From Emmonsiellopsis sp. PD_33 (lineage: Eukaryota > Ascomycota > Eurotiomycetes > Onygenales > Ajellomycetaceae), in assembly GCA_032988165.1 (NCBI GenBank), contig JANTQF010000121.1, forward strand, positions 1 to 64,000: DNA of 64,000 nt, given 5' to 3'. This document shows, piece by piece, positions 37,020-49,383 of the stretch. The first letter of the stretch is position 1; each line of letters starts with the position of its first letter. Both the position numbers and the translations under genes were made by a program. The notes below the pieces were generated by a model. It ran no database searches and was not told where the DNA came from. It saw nothing but the letters and a program-made list of their open reading frames with translations.

Positions 37020-37643
37020 TGTAACAGGTGCACTCTGATAAGCAGATTATGCAAGCTATACACTAGAATCAAAATTATAATTACTAGAGAAAGAAAGGAA
37101 AAAGGAAAAGGAATCATAAGATTATGTGATATAAATAGAAGGAAATTATGTGAGGTCAGAGCAGATAAATGTTCATATGAAGGCCTAATTGGAGGCATCT
37201 AATTAGGCAGTTAGAGATTGGGTGAAGTTCAGGTAAGCTATAAATATGAAGGGTGCTTCCAAAAGTATTATACCACTAAGCTGCTAAATATACCACTAGG
37301 AACAGATCTGAATAGTATTACAGACATAAAAGTTATACTACTTATATAACTATTCTTTGTGGATATATAGATCTTCCTCATAACTCAGTGTGCTCTTTTA
37401 AATAGTATACACATTTAGACTATCTTCTAATTATAATATTAGAGTCCTTCTTCCTCTTTTAGAAGAGCTGAGTACAGTGATTTGAGAGGATTACCATTAT
37501 GTATTTAACTAATGAATGGATAAATAAATAATGAGGTGTATAAATACAGCTAAAAACCTGTGATATTATCTAGTGGTTTTCTTAGTGGCGCAATACTTTT
37601 GGAAGCGCCCTCTATATAGGGTATAAGAATGTAGCCCTTCACA
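37020..37643 (-). repeat. LTR of outer retrotransposon (right, 5' LTR), split by a MITE
   Basis: The two parts 37020-37246 and 37617-37643 together make 254 bp. This copy keeps the unmutated LTR terminus (TGTAACAGG at 37020 on the plus strand). Confidence 0.88.
37247..37614. mobile_element. TIR element (MITE, Tc1/mariner-like TA target)
   Basis: A 368-bp insertion in the LTR, flanked by TA on both sides (37245-37246 and 37615-37616); removing it plus one TA restores the LTR exactly. The ends are inverted repeats sharing GGGYGCTTCCAAAAGTATT and CCACTAAG. The right end keeps CpGs that the left end has lost. No coding capacity is seen. The TA duplication suggests the Tc1/mariner/pogo group. Confidence 0.85.
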
Positions 37644-38090
37644 ATACTCTAGTAAATATATTAGAGAGTAAATTATAATAGAGGCTAATTACCACATCAT
37701 CCTGCTACCATTCTATATGTTAGAGTAATAATATAATAGTAAATCTCAATTTAATAATATTCTTATTATTCTCTAAAATATAATATTAATATTTTATTAA
37801 CAATTCATCTGATATAATACTCTAGTAAATATATTAAAGATGTAATTGGGAAAACTTGAGATGAAAACATTGTGTAGAATAAGGTTGTCTTGCTATGGTT
37901 CCTAGGCCACCCATGGGCATTTATACCTCAGGGCCTGACTAAGCTAACTGTGTGACTAAGCACCCTGGCTACTCCATGGCATGGAGCATAGGCGCGTAAC
38001 AAAAGAGTAAATTATAATGAAGGTTAATTACCTCATTATCCTACTATCATTCTATATGTTAGAGCTATGATATAACTATAGAGTATTGAA
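37644..38090. repeat. Tandem repeat of about 175 bp, right part, with a 165-bp insertion
   Basis: One full unit is 37644-37818. The next unit starts at 37819 with the same ATACTCTAGTAAATATATTA and is broken at about 37838-38003 by a distinct sequence that contains CpG (GGCGCGTAAC near 37992) and a GACTAAGC repeat. The unit then resumes at AGAGTAAATTATAAT and fades out near 38090. The insertion is unidentified. Confidence 0.6.
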
Positions 38091-39340
38091 TTTACTGTGT
38101 ATATATCATCCTTAGGATAGAACTTTAATATTTCATTATATTTTTATTTTTAGAATAAGGAAATAATTAAAAACAACATCTATTTATTATATTATCCCTA
38201 TCTATATATCTAGAAAAAAAAAAGAAAAAATAAACCTATAATTCATTTTGAAAAATCTAGAAAAAATCACATTTATTTTTCTTCATCTTCATACTTTCCA
38301 TTCTATCTACCTTCTCTAATTTCATAGCTATCTCTAATTCTTCATTAATGATCACACCACCAGAGTTTGGTAGTCTAACAATTAAAGAGTGTTATCTATG
38401 ATATTTCCTAGATTAAAAAACAGACTCTAGCATAGTAACTAAGAGTAAAGAATTATATATCATCTCTACATGAACATCTAAGAAACTTTTTATTAGGATT
38501 ATAAATATAGAGGAGTGTAAGCATCATTTTGAGCTTAGAGATAGTATTTTCCCAGAAGTAAATAACTTCTACTTTTACTATATAAATAAGATATAAATTA
38601 GTAATAAGTTATTTATATTAGATTTATCATACATACATTCTAAATAGAAGAGGGCAACTTGAACTTTATTATTATTAATTTATACTCTAAGATATTCATT
38701 GCATTTCTGATCTCCCTAAGGTGTTTCTTCATATTCTAATTTATAATTTATTAGCTAGATTAAAATAATAATTTAAGGAATTCATTTATCTTCATCAGTA
38801 AAAAAGTTATAGATAACTATTTGAGTATGATCTCTCTAACTTTCCTACTTTACTTAAGTTTAAAGATCATCACATTAAATATAATAATTTTTTCAGCTTT
38901 TATCTTTATTAGCTCTAAATTTACTTCTCATCCACTAATAACTACCTACACATTTTTTTTCTTTTTTACTTTACTTTTCTCTACAATTAACTCTACCAAC
39001 TCTAGCTTAATTTTCTCTATCTTATTTAGTAAACTTATTCAATGCATGTTCTTAACAGTATTATTTATAATATTCATATAGAAGATATGTATAATATATA
39101 TAACTATAATACTCTTTAATAGTACTTCTAGAACTTCCTGGCAGAATTTCTTATTTTATACACAATTAGAATAAGAGTTTCTCAATCTAATGATATAATT
39201 ATAGGGTCTCTCCAAGTTCTTTAGATACATATATTTCAAAATGTAATAATAATAGATGATATTCTTTTTATCATTATTTATAGTAGCTAGTTTCCCATCC
39301 TCTAAATTCTTTTTTAATCTGATCTTGCATGCAGGTGTTC

Positions 39341-39600
39341 CACTTAAAGCTGCCACTAAGATAGAATGGGATGGAATAGGAAACTATTTCTATATATTTA
39401 TTCTATAGATATTAATTCTGTTCTATCTCATATCAAAATGTGTACTCCTATATCTCATTCTATAATCAAATTAAAATCCTATGTCCTGTTTTGTTGCATG
39501 AATGGTTCTCCCATGTTCTATCCTATCTTATCTCATAAATAGATGGGATGAAATAGGATGGAAAGGGAAATCCCAGGTATAATAATAAATTATATATAGT
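39341..39600. repeat. GGGATGAG-type simple repeat element
   Basis: Contains many diverged copies of TCTCATCTCATR/GGGATGRRATAGG. A similar block lies in the opposite orientation at 61490-61740; both adjoin a short segment like AAAGCTGCYACTRAGAT. It is probably a non-autonomous element with an internal minisatellite. Confidence 0.45.
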
Positions 39601-42420
39601 TAGAAATCATTATGAAAAATTTCATATAGATTATTATTATTTCTCATTACATTTTTTCTACTATATTAATTTTCCACTTATTATAGTAATGAGTTAATAC
39701 TTACTCTATATCATTATATTATTCCTACTATATATCTACTCCTCAGTATTCAGAGCTGCTACAGACTTTTGAGCCACTCTTCATACTCCTCAATTACATG
39801 CTCCTTAGGCTTGTCAATTACAGACTCTAAAACCTCACACTTTCTGACCTTATACAGCACATTCTTCTCTACCACAGACTTCATAACCCCATATTCCTTT
39901 AATATAGACCCCTTAATTATAGACTTCATCACACAGTCTTTCTCCTCATTCTTTAGAATTAAGATCAGATCTGCTAGATCAAGCTTCATATCTCTATCTT
40001 CATCTTTTTTACTTATAGTATTCTTTTCCTCCTTATTATCAACCCAGTCCTCATTATTTAATGTATCCATATTAAAGTCATTCAATCTATATCCTGCTAC
40101 CTACATCTTCATGTCATAGTCTTTAGTCTTTACTTCTTACTTCTTATTTTCTCCTACAGCTACCTCCAGCTTCATACCTTTAAAGTATGAATAGCTCACC
40201 CCTCTTAAAATTAATAGAACAAGCTGTATATCATCAACTTGAAGGGTCTTCTTCTAGTGATAGGTTAGATAGAGATTCACATCTAAAGTATTATCAGCAT
40301 TATATCATTAATAGATTATTATATTATCTTATTACCTACATTTAAAGAGCATTACTAGTATCTCCTTACTAATGAGACACAGATAATTAATGGCCTTAGC
40401 CTGAATATAGTATCTATCATCCAGATTTTTCCTACTCATTTTGGGCAAATTCTGAATTATCTTTCTCACAAGCTAATTAAATAGCTTTATTCTTAAAACT
40501 AGGTGCATACTTATCTGCTAAAATATAATCTCCTTCTCTTCAATTAATCTAATTATTAGTAAATCATTAATATTATTCTAAATAGTATCTTACCTAATAG
40601 ACCAGTTAATAACTGTAGCTCAGACTTAATATCAGTATAGTTCTTAGCTCTATACTTACTATCTACTTCAAGTCATACCTTTCAATTATTAGCTTACTTC
40701 TTGTGATCCTCATGATACTTCTTCACTGTGAAGGCCTCATTATGTTTCTTGTGGATCCTAGAAGAGCACTTATAATTAATTAGATAGTAGCTGAAAATAA
40801 ACCTACATATTAGTTCATACATCAGTTTCTAGGGGAAGAAGGCTGGGGACACATACCTAGACATACTATTAGATAGAGGTAGTTAAGATGAGGGGGGAGT
40901 TAGAGATAGAGATTTTAAAGATTATAAAAGAGAAGAGAAGAGGAGAGAAAAATGAGAAGGAGAAGAGGAGGAAAAGAGGAATAAATATGATATATTACTA
41001 GTTATAATTAAAATAATTTTCATTTTAGATGTTGTTAGAGGGAATAATTCAAACCTATTACCTAGATCTATTACTATATAAATATATTCTATAATTATTC
41101 TTATTAATTTCAGTATATCATCATTCTAACATTCATCACACCATACAAGAGATATTAACATTTAGAGTTATCATAGAACATATGATGTCCAGCCCCTAAT
41201 CACTAATGAAGGAATATTTATAATATCTCAAGATTAAGTGTATTAGGAAGATCAGACATATAAAGACTGATAATAAGATTATTATAGAGAAAGTCTAAGA
41301 AGCTAATTATAAGACACACTTTAATGCAGTAAAGTATCTATGAGGATCAGTTAAATGATAATAAGCTTTTATAATAGTTCTAATAGTAAAGATACTAATA
41401 CTAAGCACAGGAAAATAGCATTACTAGCTGATTGATCTACTATAAAGAAGATAGAGACTAAGTGTGTTGTTTAGAAGCATTTTAATCAAGAAAAGTCCTT
41501 AGAATATTATTAGGCCTAAATTGTGAAGAAGTGTGCACTTGAGGAGGAGATAGAAGAAGAGGAGATTATACAGTAACTATATGCATTATAATTTAGAATT
41601 AGTTCTAAAAAGAGAAAAGTTAATTACTTCAACTTATAATTATAATTATTAATTAATATTAACTATTAATAGATTAATACTCTCTCTTCCTTCAATGATA
41701 AGATCATCAATATGGTCCTCTAACATTTCTGTGCCTGGGCACAGGTGTTATTAGCCTCCCATGATATGAAGATTCTCAAGCATGAAAAAGTAATGCTTAT
41801 AGCTACTGATGCTAGTGAGGAAGTAGCTGCAAAGAAATTAGATGAGTTCTGGAAGACTTTAAATAAGAAAGATAGAAAGCTATTGGAAGTAATTTCTTGG
41901 CTGGAAGAGGTATTAGAGAGTGATTTTAAGGTAGAGGGAGAGGTATTGAGTAATGAGGATGAAAAGTTAGAGTGAAAGGATTATTTAAAGTAGGATGATA
42001 TAGAGTTTTTATGTGAAATGAGAGCTTATAAAGTCTATTCAATAAAAATTAGTATTAAATAGGAAAAGTTTGATATAAAATGGAGTTTATTTACATTCTA
42101 AGAATTTCAGTAATAAGATTTGGTAATAAGCCTCTCATGGATTTTTACTGATAATATTATAATTATAATCTTCATTAATTAGTTAATATCCTGAATCATT
42201 GAGAAGTGCAAAAGCTATATCTATATGATTTGATGTCCCTATACTAGGGTAGCATCTTCCTAATTTAAAGAGAATTATAATTATTGATTTATAATATTTT
42301 TTCTATTAGCTGTGAAAGCATTGCCAATTTATTAACTAGATATTAGATTAAATTTTTAGTAGTATAGATATTTTTAGTAATATCTGCATTTCTCAGCTGT
42401 CTTTCTTTCTGCCTTCCCAC

Positions 42421-42815
42421 TGTTGATATGCATGATGTATGCATAGTCTACTACTAAATCTATATATATTTTCCTAGGCATATAGCCATGCTGCATGTGG
42501 TGCATGTATAGTTGATAATTAATTATATATATATTTTTCTTTGTAGGTATATAGCTGTGCCACATCTACTACTCCTAGCATGAGTAGTGCATGCATAGTT
42601 AGTAACTAATTATATATATATTTTTCTCTGCAGGCATATAGCTGTGCCATGTCTACCACTCCTGGCATGAATGGTGCATATATAGTTAACAATTAATTAT
42701 ATATATATTTTTCCCTGCAGACATATAGCTGTGCTGCACCTATGACTTCTAGTATGAATGATATGCATATAGTTGATAATTAAATATATATATATTTTCT
42801 TTATAGACATATAGT
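42421..42815 (+). repeat. Tandem array, period about 86 bp
   Basis: Units begin near 42478, 42547, 42634, 42720 and 42806 at the shared CATATAGCYRTGCY segment. The first spacing is 69 bp and the others 86-87. Each unit ends in an alternating TA stretch followed by TTTTCYYTGCAG. About four and a half units. Confidence 0.75.
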
Positions 42816-43332
42816 GTCATCATATCTATCATATTAATATATATATTTCATACCTTCTTTCTTCTCCTCCTACTCAGCTATGATTCATTGCCAGAGCTTT
42901 CATCAAACTTGAAAAAAGATACAATGAATTTACTGTGTAATAGTCTTGATACAAGCTATCTTCTAGGATCTTCTCCATGGAATGCATTAGATGCATTTTC
43001 ACCATATATTACTCATTAGATTATTATTATAAGAGAACTATTACACTATCTCATTATCTATAAGAGAATATTATTTCTATGCATGAAGAAGTATCTCCTA
43101 CAGATAATTTAACCTACATTTTATGATATAAAACATATAATTTCAGTTTATCTATTACATAGTCTTACATATAATTATATTGCATGTGCAACTTTTCATC
43201 TATTTTTAAAGATGTAATCTCCTCTGATTTATGTATGACACTCTGTCTATCTTTTACATAAAAAAATTTAGTTGGTATATAATAATCAGACAGCTTTATT
43301 TGATAATCAAAATGTATGAAATCTATCTTAAA

Positions 43333-43354
43333 TAGAGTGCAGATAAGTCTGAGT
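43333..43354 (+). repeat. Left terminal inverted repeat of giant hAT
   Basis: 22 bp, matching the right end (55825-55846) at 20 positions in inverted orientation. It is followed by GAGTTGAGTTGATT-type subterminal motifs and a palindromic TCAACTCAACTC...GAGTTG cluster at 43435-43460. Confidence 0.82.
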
Positions 43355-43663
43355 TGAGTTGATTATATATACTTTTAAGTTGAATTATTTGTAAATCTAT
43401 AACCTTTCAAGCTGAGTCTAAGCTAAATATATATTCAACTCAACTCAATCTGAGTTGTCAATGAGAACTCTTGAGCTGAATATTTATTAAATAACATCCA
43501 GAATCAATTCAAATAATTTCAAGTTAACTTGAGTTAGTATATAGGGATTATTTTCATTATGTTCTAACTAGTAATCATCCTATCAAACATTCATATTAAA
43601 ATTTAAAAATCCCAACATCAATAATCAATCTTCCTTTTTCTTCTGAAAATACCCTTCTGTACC

Positions 43664-46600
43664 TCATGGTGCCTTAGGCTTTCTATCTCTTCCTCTCCTC
43701 CCTTTTTTCATAGATGGCTCCTCATTCTCATTATTGTCCTCCTCTCTCTTACACTTCTTACTAGTCTCTTGATCCCCACCATTCCCCTGCCCCTTAACTG
43801 CTAGAAAGACCTCAGCATCATTGTGTAAGATATCAACTATTTCATCAATCACTAAATTTAAACCTACTTCACCACCTTCCATACTCTTATTGATTTGAGC
43901 ATCTAAATCTCCTCCACTAATCATACTATCTATCACACTATCTGTAATGTGCTTCATCTCAAATGTAAGTTATCATTTGTGCATCACACCCTGCATATTA
44001 TTACCCACAATGTCCTCCATCTCACCACTACATTGTTATCTATAGATTATAACCTTATTATATATAAATTGTGCAGTGTTCTCCATCTCATCTTCTAGTT
44101 TTCCTCTGCACTTCATAGTTTCCATTTCATTCTTCATAACATCCTCCATATTCTCATTAGAAGGTTGTCCCTGGATAACTATTACTATCACAGCACTCTC
44201 AGACTCACAAGGTTGTTATTCATAGATAACATTTTACTCACACTGTAATTTCTAAGTCTTCTTAGGGGTATCCCTTGATGTGAGTAGCACTAATATCCCA
44301 TTAATTTTCTTGTAGAGCTCTTTCCCCTGCATTAACAAATTAGACATCTCAAGATTTAAAGTAGCTAGGTCCTCTCATTCTAACCAGTCTTTCCTTCATC
44401 CCATGAGGACATTCAAACAATTAATAGCTCTTTCTGCTAATCTGTTCACCTGGCCTACCTGGCCACCTAACTGCACAGAGATGTCAGAGATTACTTTTCT
44501 CACAAAATTTGCATATTAGTACCATTGAAATGTATGATCAACAGTTAGTACTCATATATAAACATCTCTTTTCTGACCTAGACAATGTGTGTGTGCTATA
44601 GTCTGAAACATCATATTCAAATTATGTAGTAACTTGATCAAAATCATTGCCTGATACTTACTCAGCTGCAGATTAGCACTAAATCCCCCTATGCAATTAG
44701 TTATAACTAACACTTCAGTTCTCTCTGACTCCTCATTATTAAAGTTATTAATGATTATGTCCTATTCCTCCTACATCATGCCCCCTCTCAACCATGTTGT
44801 CTCTGTGCTAAAATTGGAGCATACCATGGATGCTAGCTATATGGCATTCAGTCTGTGGGTGAATAATACTACCTTTTCCTTGCTAATCTCACACATTTCA
44901 TATAATACTTTTGTTAAATAATGAGTGATAAAAGATATGCACATCAACTTCATATGCCTATCAAAATGAGTTAATAAAACAACATGATGGTAGGCATCAG
45001 TCAGATAATAATAACATAGAAAGAATAATAGCTCAAAATCTAACTGAAAAGCTAAGTTTTTGAGAGTAACTACTCTTATCTTCTTTAACCCCATATATTT
45101 GTGAAACTCTGAGATTTTTAGAAACAGCAATATAATCTGCAAAGCATGTACTCTTATGCTATCCTGAATGGGGATGTTGGTACTATCATTAAGCATACTC
45201 AGTATTAATAGTTGTTTTGTATACTTAAGGTGAAATATATAATACTTAAGTTGCTTCTGTGAGCTCATTTAGAGCATCATAGCATTAATGTGTTTTGGGG
45301 GAATGGCCTCCCCAATCTGCTAACCATCAATCACAATCTATTATGATCTTTAAATTAGTGTTATTTTTAAAAGCTTTGGAATAACAATAGCCACAGTGTT
45401 GGGTTCCATGTGTCTGTTAGTTGAAAGTTACTATATGTAAAGTGAATTAAATAGTTCTAATTTCTCTTCCTCTAATAACACTAATTGAAACTTATTGATA
45501 GTTAGACACTTAAGAAACTCCTCAAGATCTAAATAATGCATCTGGAGGTTAGTTGGATAAAATAAATGCATATAGTCATAGAAATTGTGAGTCTTATTTA
45601 ACAGTGGGGTAGCTAATACCACCCAGAGAAAGTTCAGCTCAAGTAGCTTTACTGTGTGTGAAATTCTAGAGGATAAATGATAGAGGCAATGCCCCTCATC
45701 AACAACCACTCTATACACATAATCTGAGAATTTTGAATAATATGTGATGATATACTTATCATACATAGTTGTCTCTTTAATCAGTAGTAGATCTTCAGTT
45801 TCAGGGGCAGCAGGATAGGAGTCCTTATTATTCACAGATAAAGAGTTGGGTATTGACAACTTATTATTTGTAGACAACAAGAACTTATTATTAATAACCT
45901 TTTGTTCCTTGTGTGTTTCCTTTCATTTTAAATATAAATCTATAGGAAGAGTGTTTGATTTATCATCATCTATTGCAACATCTTGCTCCTTTATCATCTT
46001 GGCCTCAACAAAATACTTCTGGAATGTAAAATATGATATGACAAACACTGTCCAATCAAGGTTAGTGGTCTTGTGCTTGTAGAGCTAAGACTTCTCTGGA
46101 TGTGTTAGTGCCTCTATCATTACTACCTCTAAGATGTAATGCAAAGAGAACACTGGATCATTTCTATAGTGAAATGATCCCATAAATCATAAAGATAATG
46201 AATGCTGAAAAAATCTACTATAATTACTCTATTATGATTGAGTAATAACTGACAGGATTATTATAATAGTTAGTCTGATCAGCTCTTTACCATTCAGAAC
46301 ACTAACATCCTATACCTTCAAAATGAAAGATAATATGATTAACATCTTTCTGAGACCTATAGTGTCTACTAGGATTTCAGTGTGCAGGGCTAGCTTATCA
46401 TTTTGAATCTTTTAAAAACTTTCACTTTCCATCTCAAATATTACTGTCACACCATTAACCTGATGAGAATGCAGCTTTACAGACTATAGTATATTTAGAG
46501 TCAACACTTGATCTTCCTTCATACTTAACATCATCAATGTATTGATAATCATAGGTGTGTTGCAGCAGGTGTGGGATAGCTCTCTTGTCATTATATGATT

Positions 46601-47746
46601 AACTTTATTATATGCATATAGTGCCTTAACTACTTTCTTATTCATCACACTATTCATTATGATCTTAATGATATTTGACACTTTCTGATCTAGATTTTAC
46701 AGAGATGATAAGCCTTCCATTCAATGATCCTCCTCAGTTATTATGTGCTTGATTGTATATATATATAGTTTGTGCTTTTGATGGTATGTCATCAGTGCAA
46801 GTTTTACTCATGGGTTCATCTTGGGCACATTTTCCTCAGACTTGTTGTCCTCAGATAACAAGTTAATTACCTTAAGAGAATTAATTGCATCATTAACCTC
46901 CTCTTCATTATTAGAGGATAAATCTCAGTTAAAACTGAGATTATCTGCATTGTTTAGAGTCTTGATGGGTCCTTGCACAGAGTTATTTTATTCCTCAGGG
47001 AGGAGCTTATTAACATATATCACTAGCTTAACTGTGTTGTTTTGAACTCATATTTTATTTGATATTACTGGTTGCTTGTTTTGCTTTTATTCTACATGAA
47101 TATGAATCTAATAATGCAAAAGTGTATAGGCTCTATGAAAATCCTCCAAGTTTGATAATATAATCTCAGCTTTGATATTCAGCACATAGCAATGGAAGAA
47201 CTGGTCTTCATTCTGATTGAGCACATGAAGATAGATATTAATGATTATCAGAAATGCACAGTATTCTATAATATTTATTTTAGTAATGTTGAATAAGTTC
47301 TAAACTACTTACTAGTTAATTTTTATTGTTGAGGAGACTAAGATCTGTGCAACACCTAGTGTCATGTGAACTGACTTGAAAAACTTTAGCAGAGATGGTG
47401 TTATAGGGTCTTTCACCCTCTATTTTATTAATTCTGATAGGGTTGTCCAGCTATTCCCACACAGTGTAACATACTCCTCAAATAATAATTGATTTTTTAT
47501 GAAGAGTAAATGAAGGATATTTATGTTGGAATAGTTCTTCAAGTAATCAGCTATAAGTCCTTAATCTCTGTAAAATTCAGTGTGTTTAAGTCCAAACTCA
47601 AAGTAGTAAATCCCTTTTAAAAGGAAATCACAGGCCTACTTAATGTCTTTAGCAGTAATTATTGTCTCAGCTTTCTTCTTCCTCAGTGCTCTTTTGCCTG
47701 CATTTCCACTGGGCTGTGTAGTGGATGCCTTCTGAGTTGTTGTCAT
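43664..47746 (-). pseudogene. SNF2-family helicase carried by the giant hAT, decayed
   Basis: Reads on the minus strand from an ATG at 47746 (MTTTQKASTTQPSGN, basic Lys/Arg cluster next) to a stop at 43664, about 1360 codons with several stops and shifts. The helicase N-lobe is shown by the DEGH box in YRVVVDEGHCLYHLSSRISH and the following WVVLATPLLNKTHNFYDYMH (45431-45880). The C-lobe is shown by SKEKVVLFTHRLNAI (about 44840), an EVLVITNCIGGFSANLQL-like motif V, and a motif VI relic AHTHCLGQKRDVYI near 44580. Its arginine finger codons have been mutated (R to H/C). A clear Walker A was not found. The tail (43664-43957) is acidic then strongly basic, with a nuclear-localisation-like KKGRRGRDRKPK. 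This arrangement matches the fungal Rad5/Rad16-like SNF2 group. Confidence 0.75.
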
Positions 47747-48842
47747 TTTGAGTGCTGAAATAGAGACTTATTAGATATTAGCTCCTTCAAGAGGTAGGGA
47801 TAACTGACCTATATTAGGAGACTTTAGACCTATGTTAGGAGGCTTCAAATCTGTGTTGGGAGGCTTTAGAGGGTTCATTGTTTAAAACTGGTATTTAAAA
47901 TAGTTAGTTGATGTTCATTTCAAGAGGTAGTTCATCAAGAGAGGTTATTATCTATAGATAATAACTGTGTTAAAAATGTAGTTATTCATGGACAACAACA
48001 TAGAGATATCTAGTATAAAATGTTATCTATAGATAATAGATGCAGTAAAAATACTATCTTAGTAGTAACATTAATGTCTCTATATATCTGATTCCTGCAG
48101 TTTGTTGAGATTGCAAAGGGTTCTGAGATTAAAGTTGTTGTTTATGTTCAATAAAAATTTACTATTAGTTCAGAGTTGAGTACTTACCTGAAGGGTGGAG
48201 TAAAGAGTGTTGTAGAGGATCAAAAACATAGTGAAGGATACTAGATAGATAGTTTTATTAGTAACTTTATTCATCAGTTAAAATATATGAGAAACTGAGG
48301 GATCAGGGAAGGCTGCTTGCTTTCTTTACTCATGCAATCCTATGGAATCCACTGTCCATAACTAATAGGCATGATGAAGTGAGTTTGCCATACAGTTAAA
48401 ACTAACTTACATAAAGCTTGTTTTGCCAAGTTGTGCTACAACTAGCCCAGTTCTCTGACAGCAAAGTGAGAGAGGGTATTAAATGTGACAGGGCTGTTGA
48501 GAAGGGGAAAGCATATCAACTAATATAAATATAAAGACTTATCTGTTGGAGATGAGCATACAGACATTAGCAACTTAACAGTGAGAATATTGTAGAATGT
48601 AAGAGTAAGAAGGGAAAAAGAGAGATTTTTAACTCTCAAAACTCAGTCTAACTCAATCTAGTATAGTAATATGAACAAGGAACACAGCTAGGCCTAATAA
48701 AGTTAGTTTACTGAGAAGTTTTATGTTCCTCATTCAGAGATAATAAGCTCTGATTGTATTCTTACTGCATTTAGAATAATCTGATTTATTTTTATTTATG
48801 AATAATAAAGCTGCCTGGTCAGTCTCATACTACTTTCAGTGC

Positions 48843-48995
48843 TTATCTTCTCAATCAGTAGTAAGTATATTTTAGTGTTCTTTTTCTATTATCAATGAAA
48901 AGCCTTGAATATTTCCACATGAGATTATCAGTTGGTCAAACCTGGGTGATGAAAGAGAGACACTAAAATATTCTTACCACTAATCAAGAAGATAC
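48843..48995. repeat. Fold-back element of about 150 bp
   Basis: Arms of about 38 bp (TATCTTCTCAATCAGTAGTA..., ending TATTTTAGTGT) are inverted at 48957-48995. No clear target duplication; a small MITE is likely. Confidence 0.55.
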
Positions 48996-49383
48996 TTCAT
49001 ACTTTATCTAGTATATTAACATAACAGTTCATCATTCAATGAAGATAAGAGTGGTATTAATTTATAGCCTGAATGCAGGGCTTTCTAATGTAAGTATTAT
49101 TATTTTCATTGTTAGTAGATTAGTATTTACAGTGGTCATGACAAAGAAAATATATATATATAGAGTGAAATATAAAAAATATATATATATATCTATATCC
49201 AGACCAACATGCCCAACTCACCCTAGACCAGCAATCAAGAGAATAAAGCTTTTACTCTGTCATAATAGAGCAGAACCTCATACTATATCTATAATATTAT
49301 TTCAAAGTCTATTATCCTCTACTGATCATACTCTCATGACTTACCCTATCAGGGTGTTCTGAGGTAGTTATTAGCAGTTATGT

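Larger units (their letters stand above)
26150..37643 (-). mobile_element. Outer Ty3/gypsy (chromovirus-type) LTR retrotransposon, decayed
   Basis: The element lies in minus orientation. Its LTRs are 26150-26403 (3' LTR) and 37020-37643 (5' LTR, split by a MITE); each is 254 bp once the MITE and its duplication are removed. It is flanked on both sides by ATACT (26145-26149 and 37644-37648), a perfect 5-bp target duplication. Without the nested insertions it is about 5.55 kb, nearly the same as the inner copy. Internal sequence is present in two blocks, 26404-29545 and 35115-37019, broken by the insertion of a second copy of the same family. Confidence 0.9.
38091..43324. other. AT-rich, CpG-free stretch with decayed unidentified repeats
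   Basis: There is no intact gene. A minus-strand coding relic of unknown identity runs from about 40800 to 39759; its longest open piece (39759-40085, 108 codons) is charged and ends in EEYEEWLKSL. A plus-strand relic is near 41745-41975, also Lys/Glu-rich. A purine-rich tract lies at 40880-40990. Related tracts occur at 61860-61980, suggesting two copies of one old element. I cannot name the family. Confidence 0.4.

Noticed and set aside
38821..39081. Hydrophobic plus-strand frame
   Set aside because: Composition artefact of a T-rich tract in AT-rich sequence.
42421..42815. CRISPR-like array
   Set aside because: The units are whole tandem repeats without unique spacers, and the organism is a fungus.
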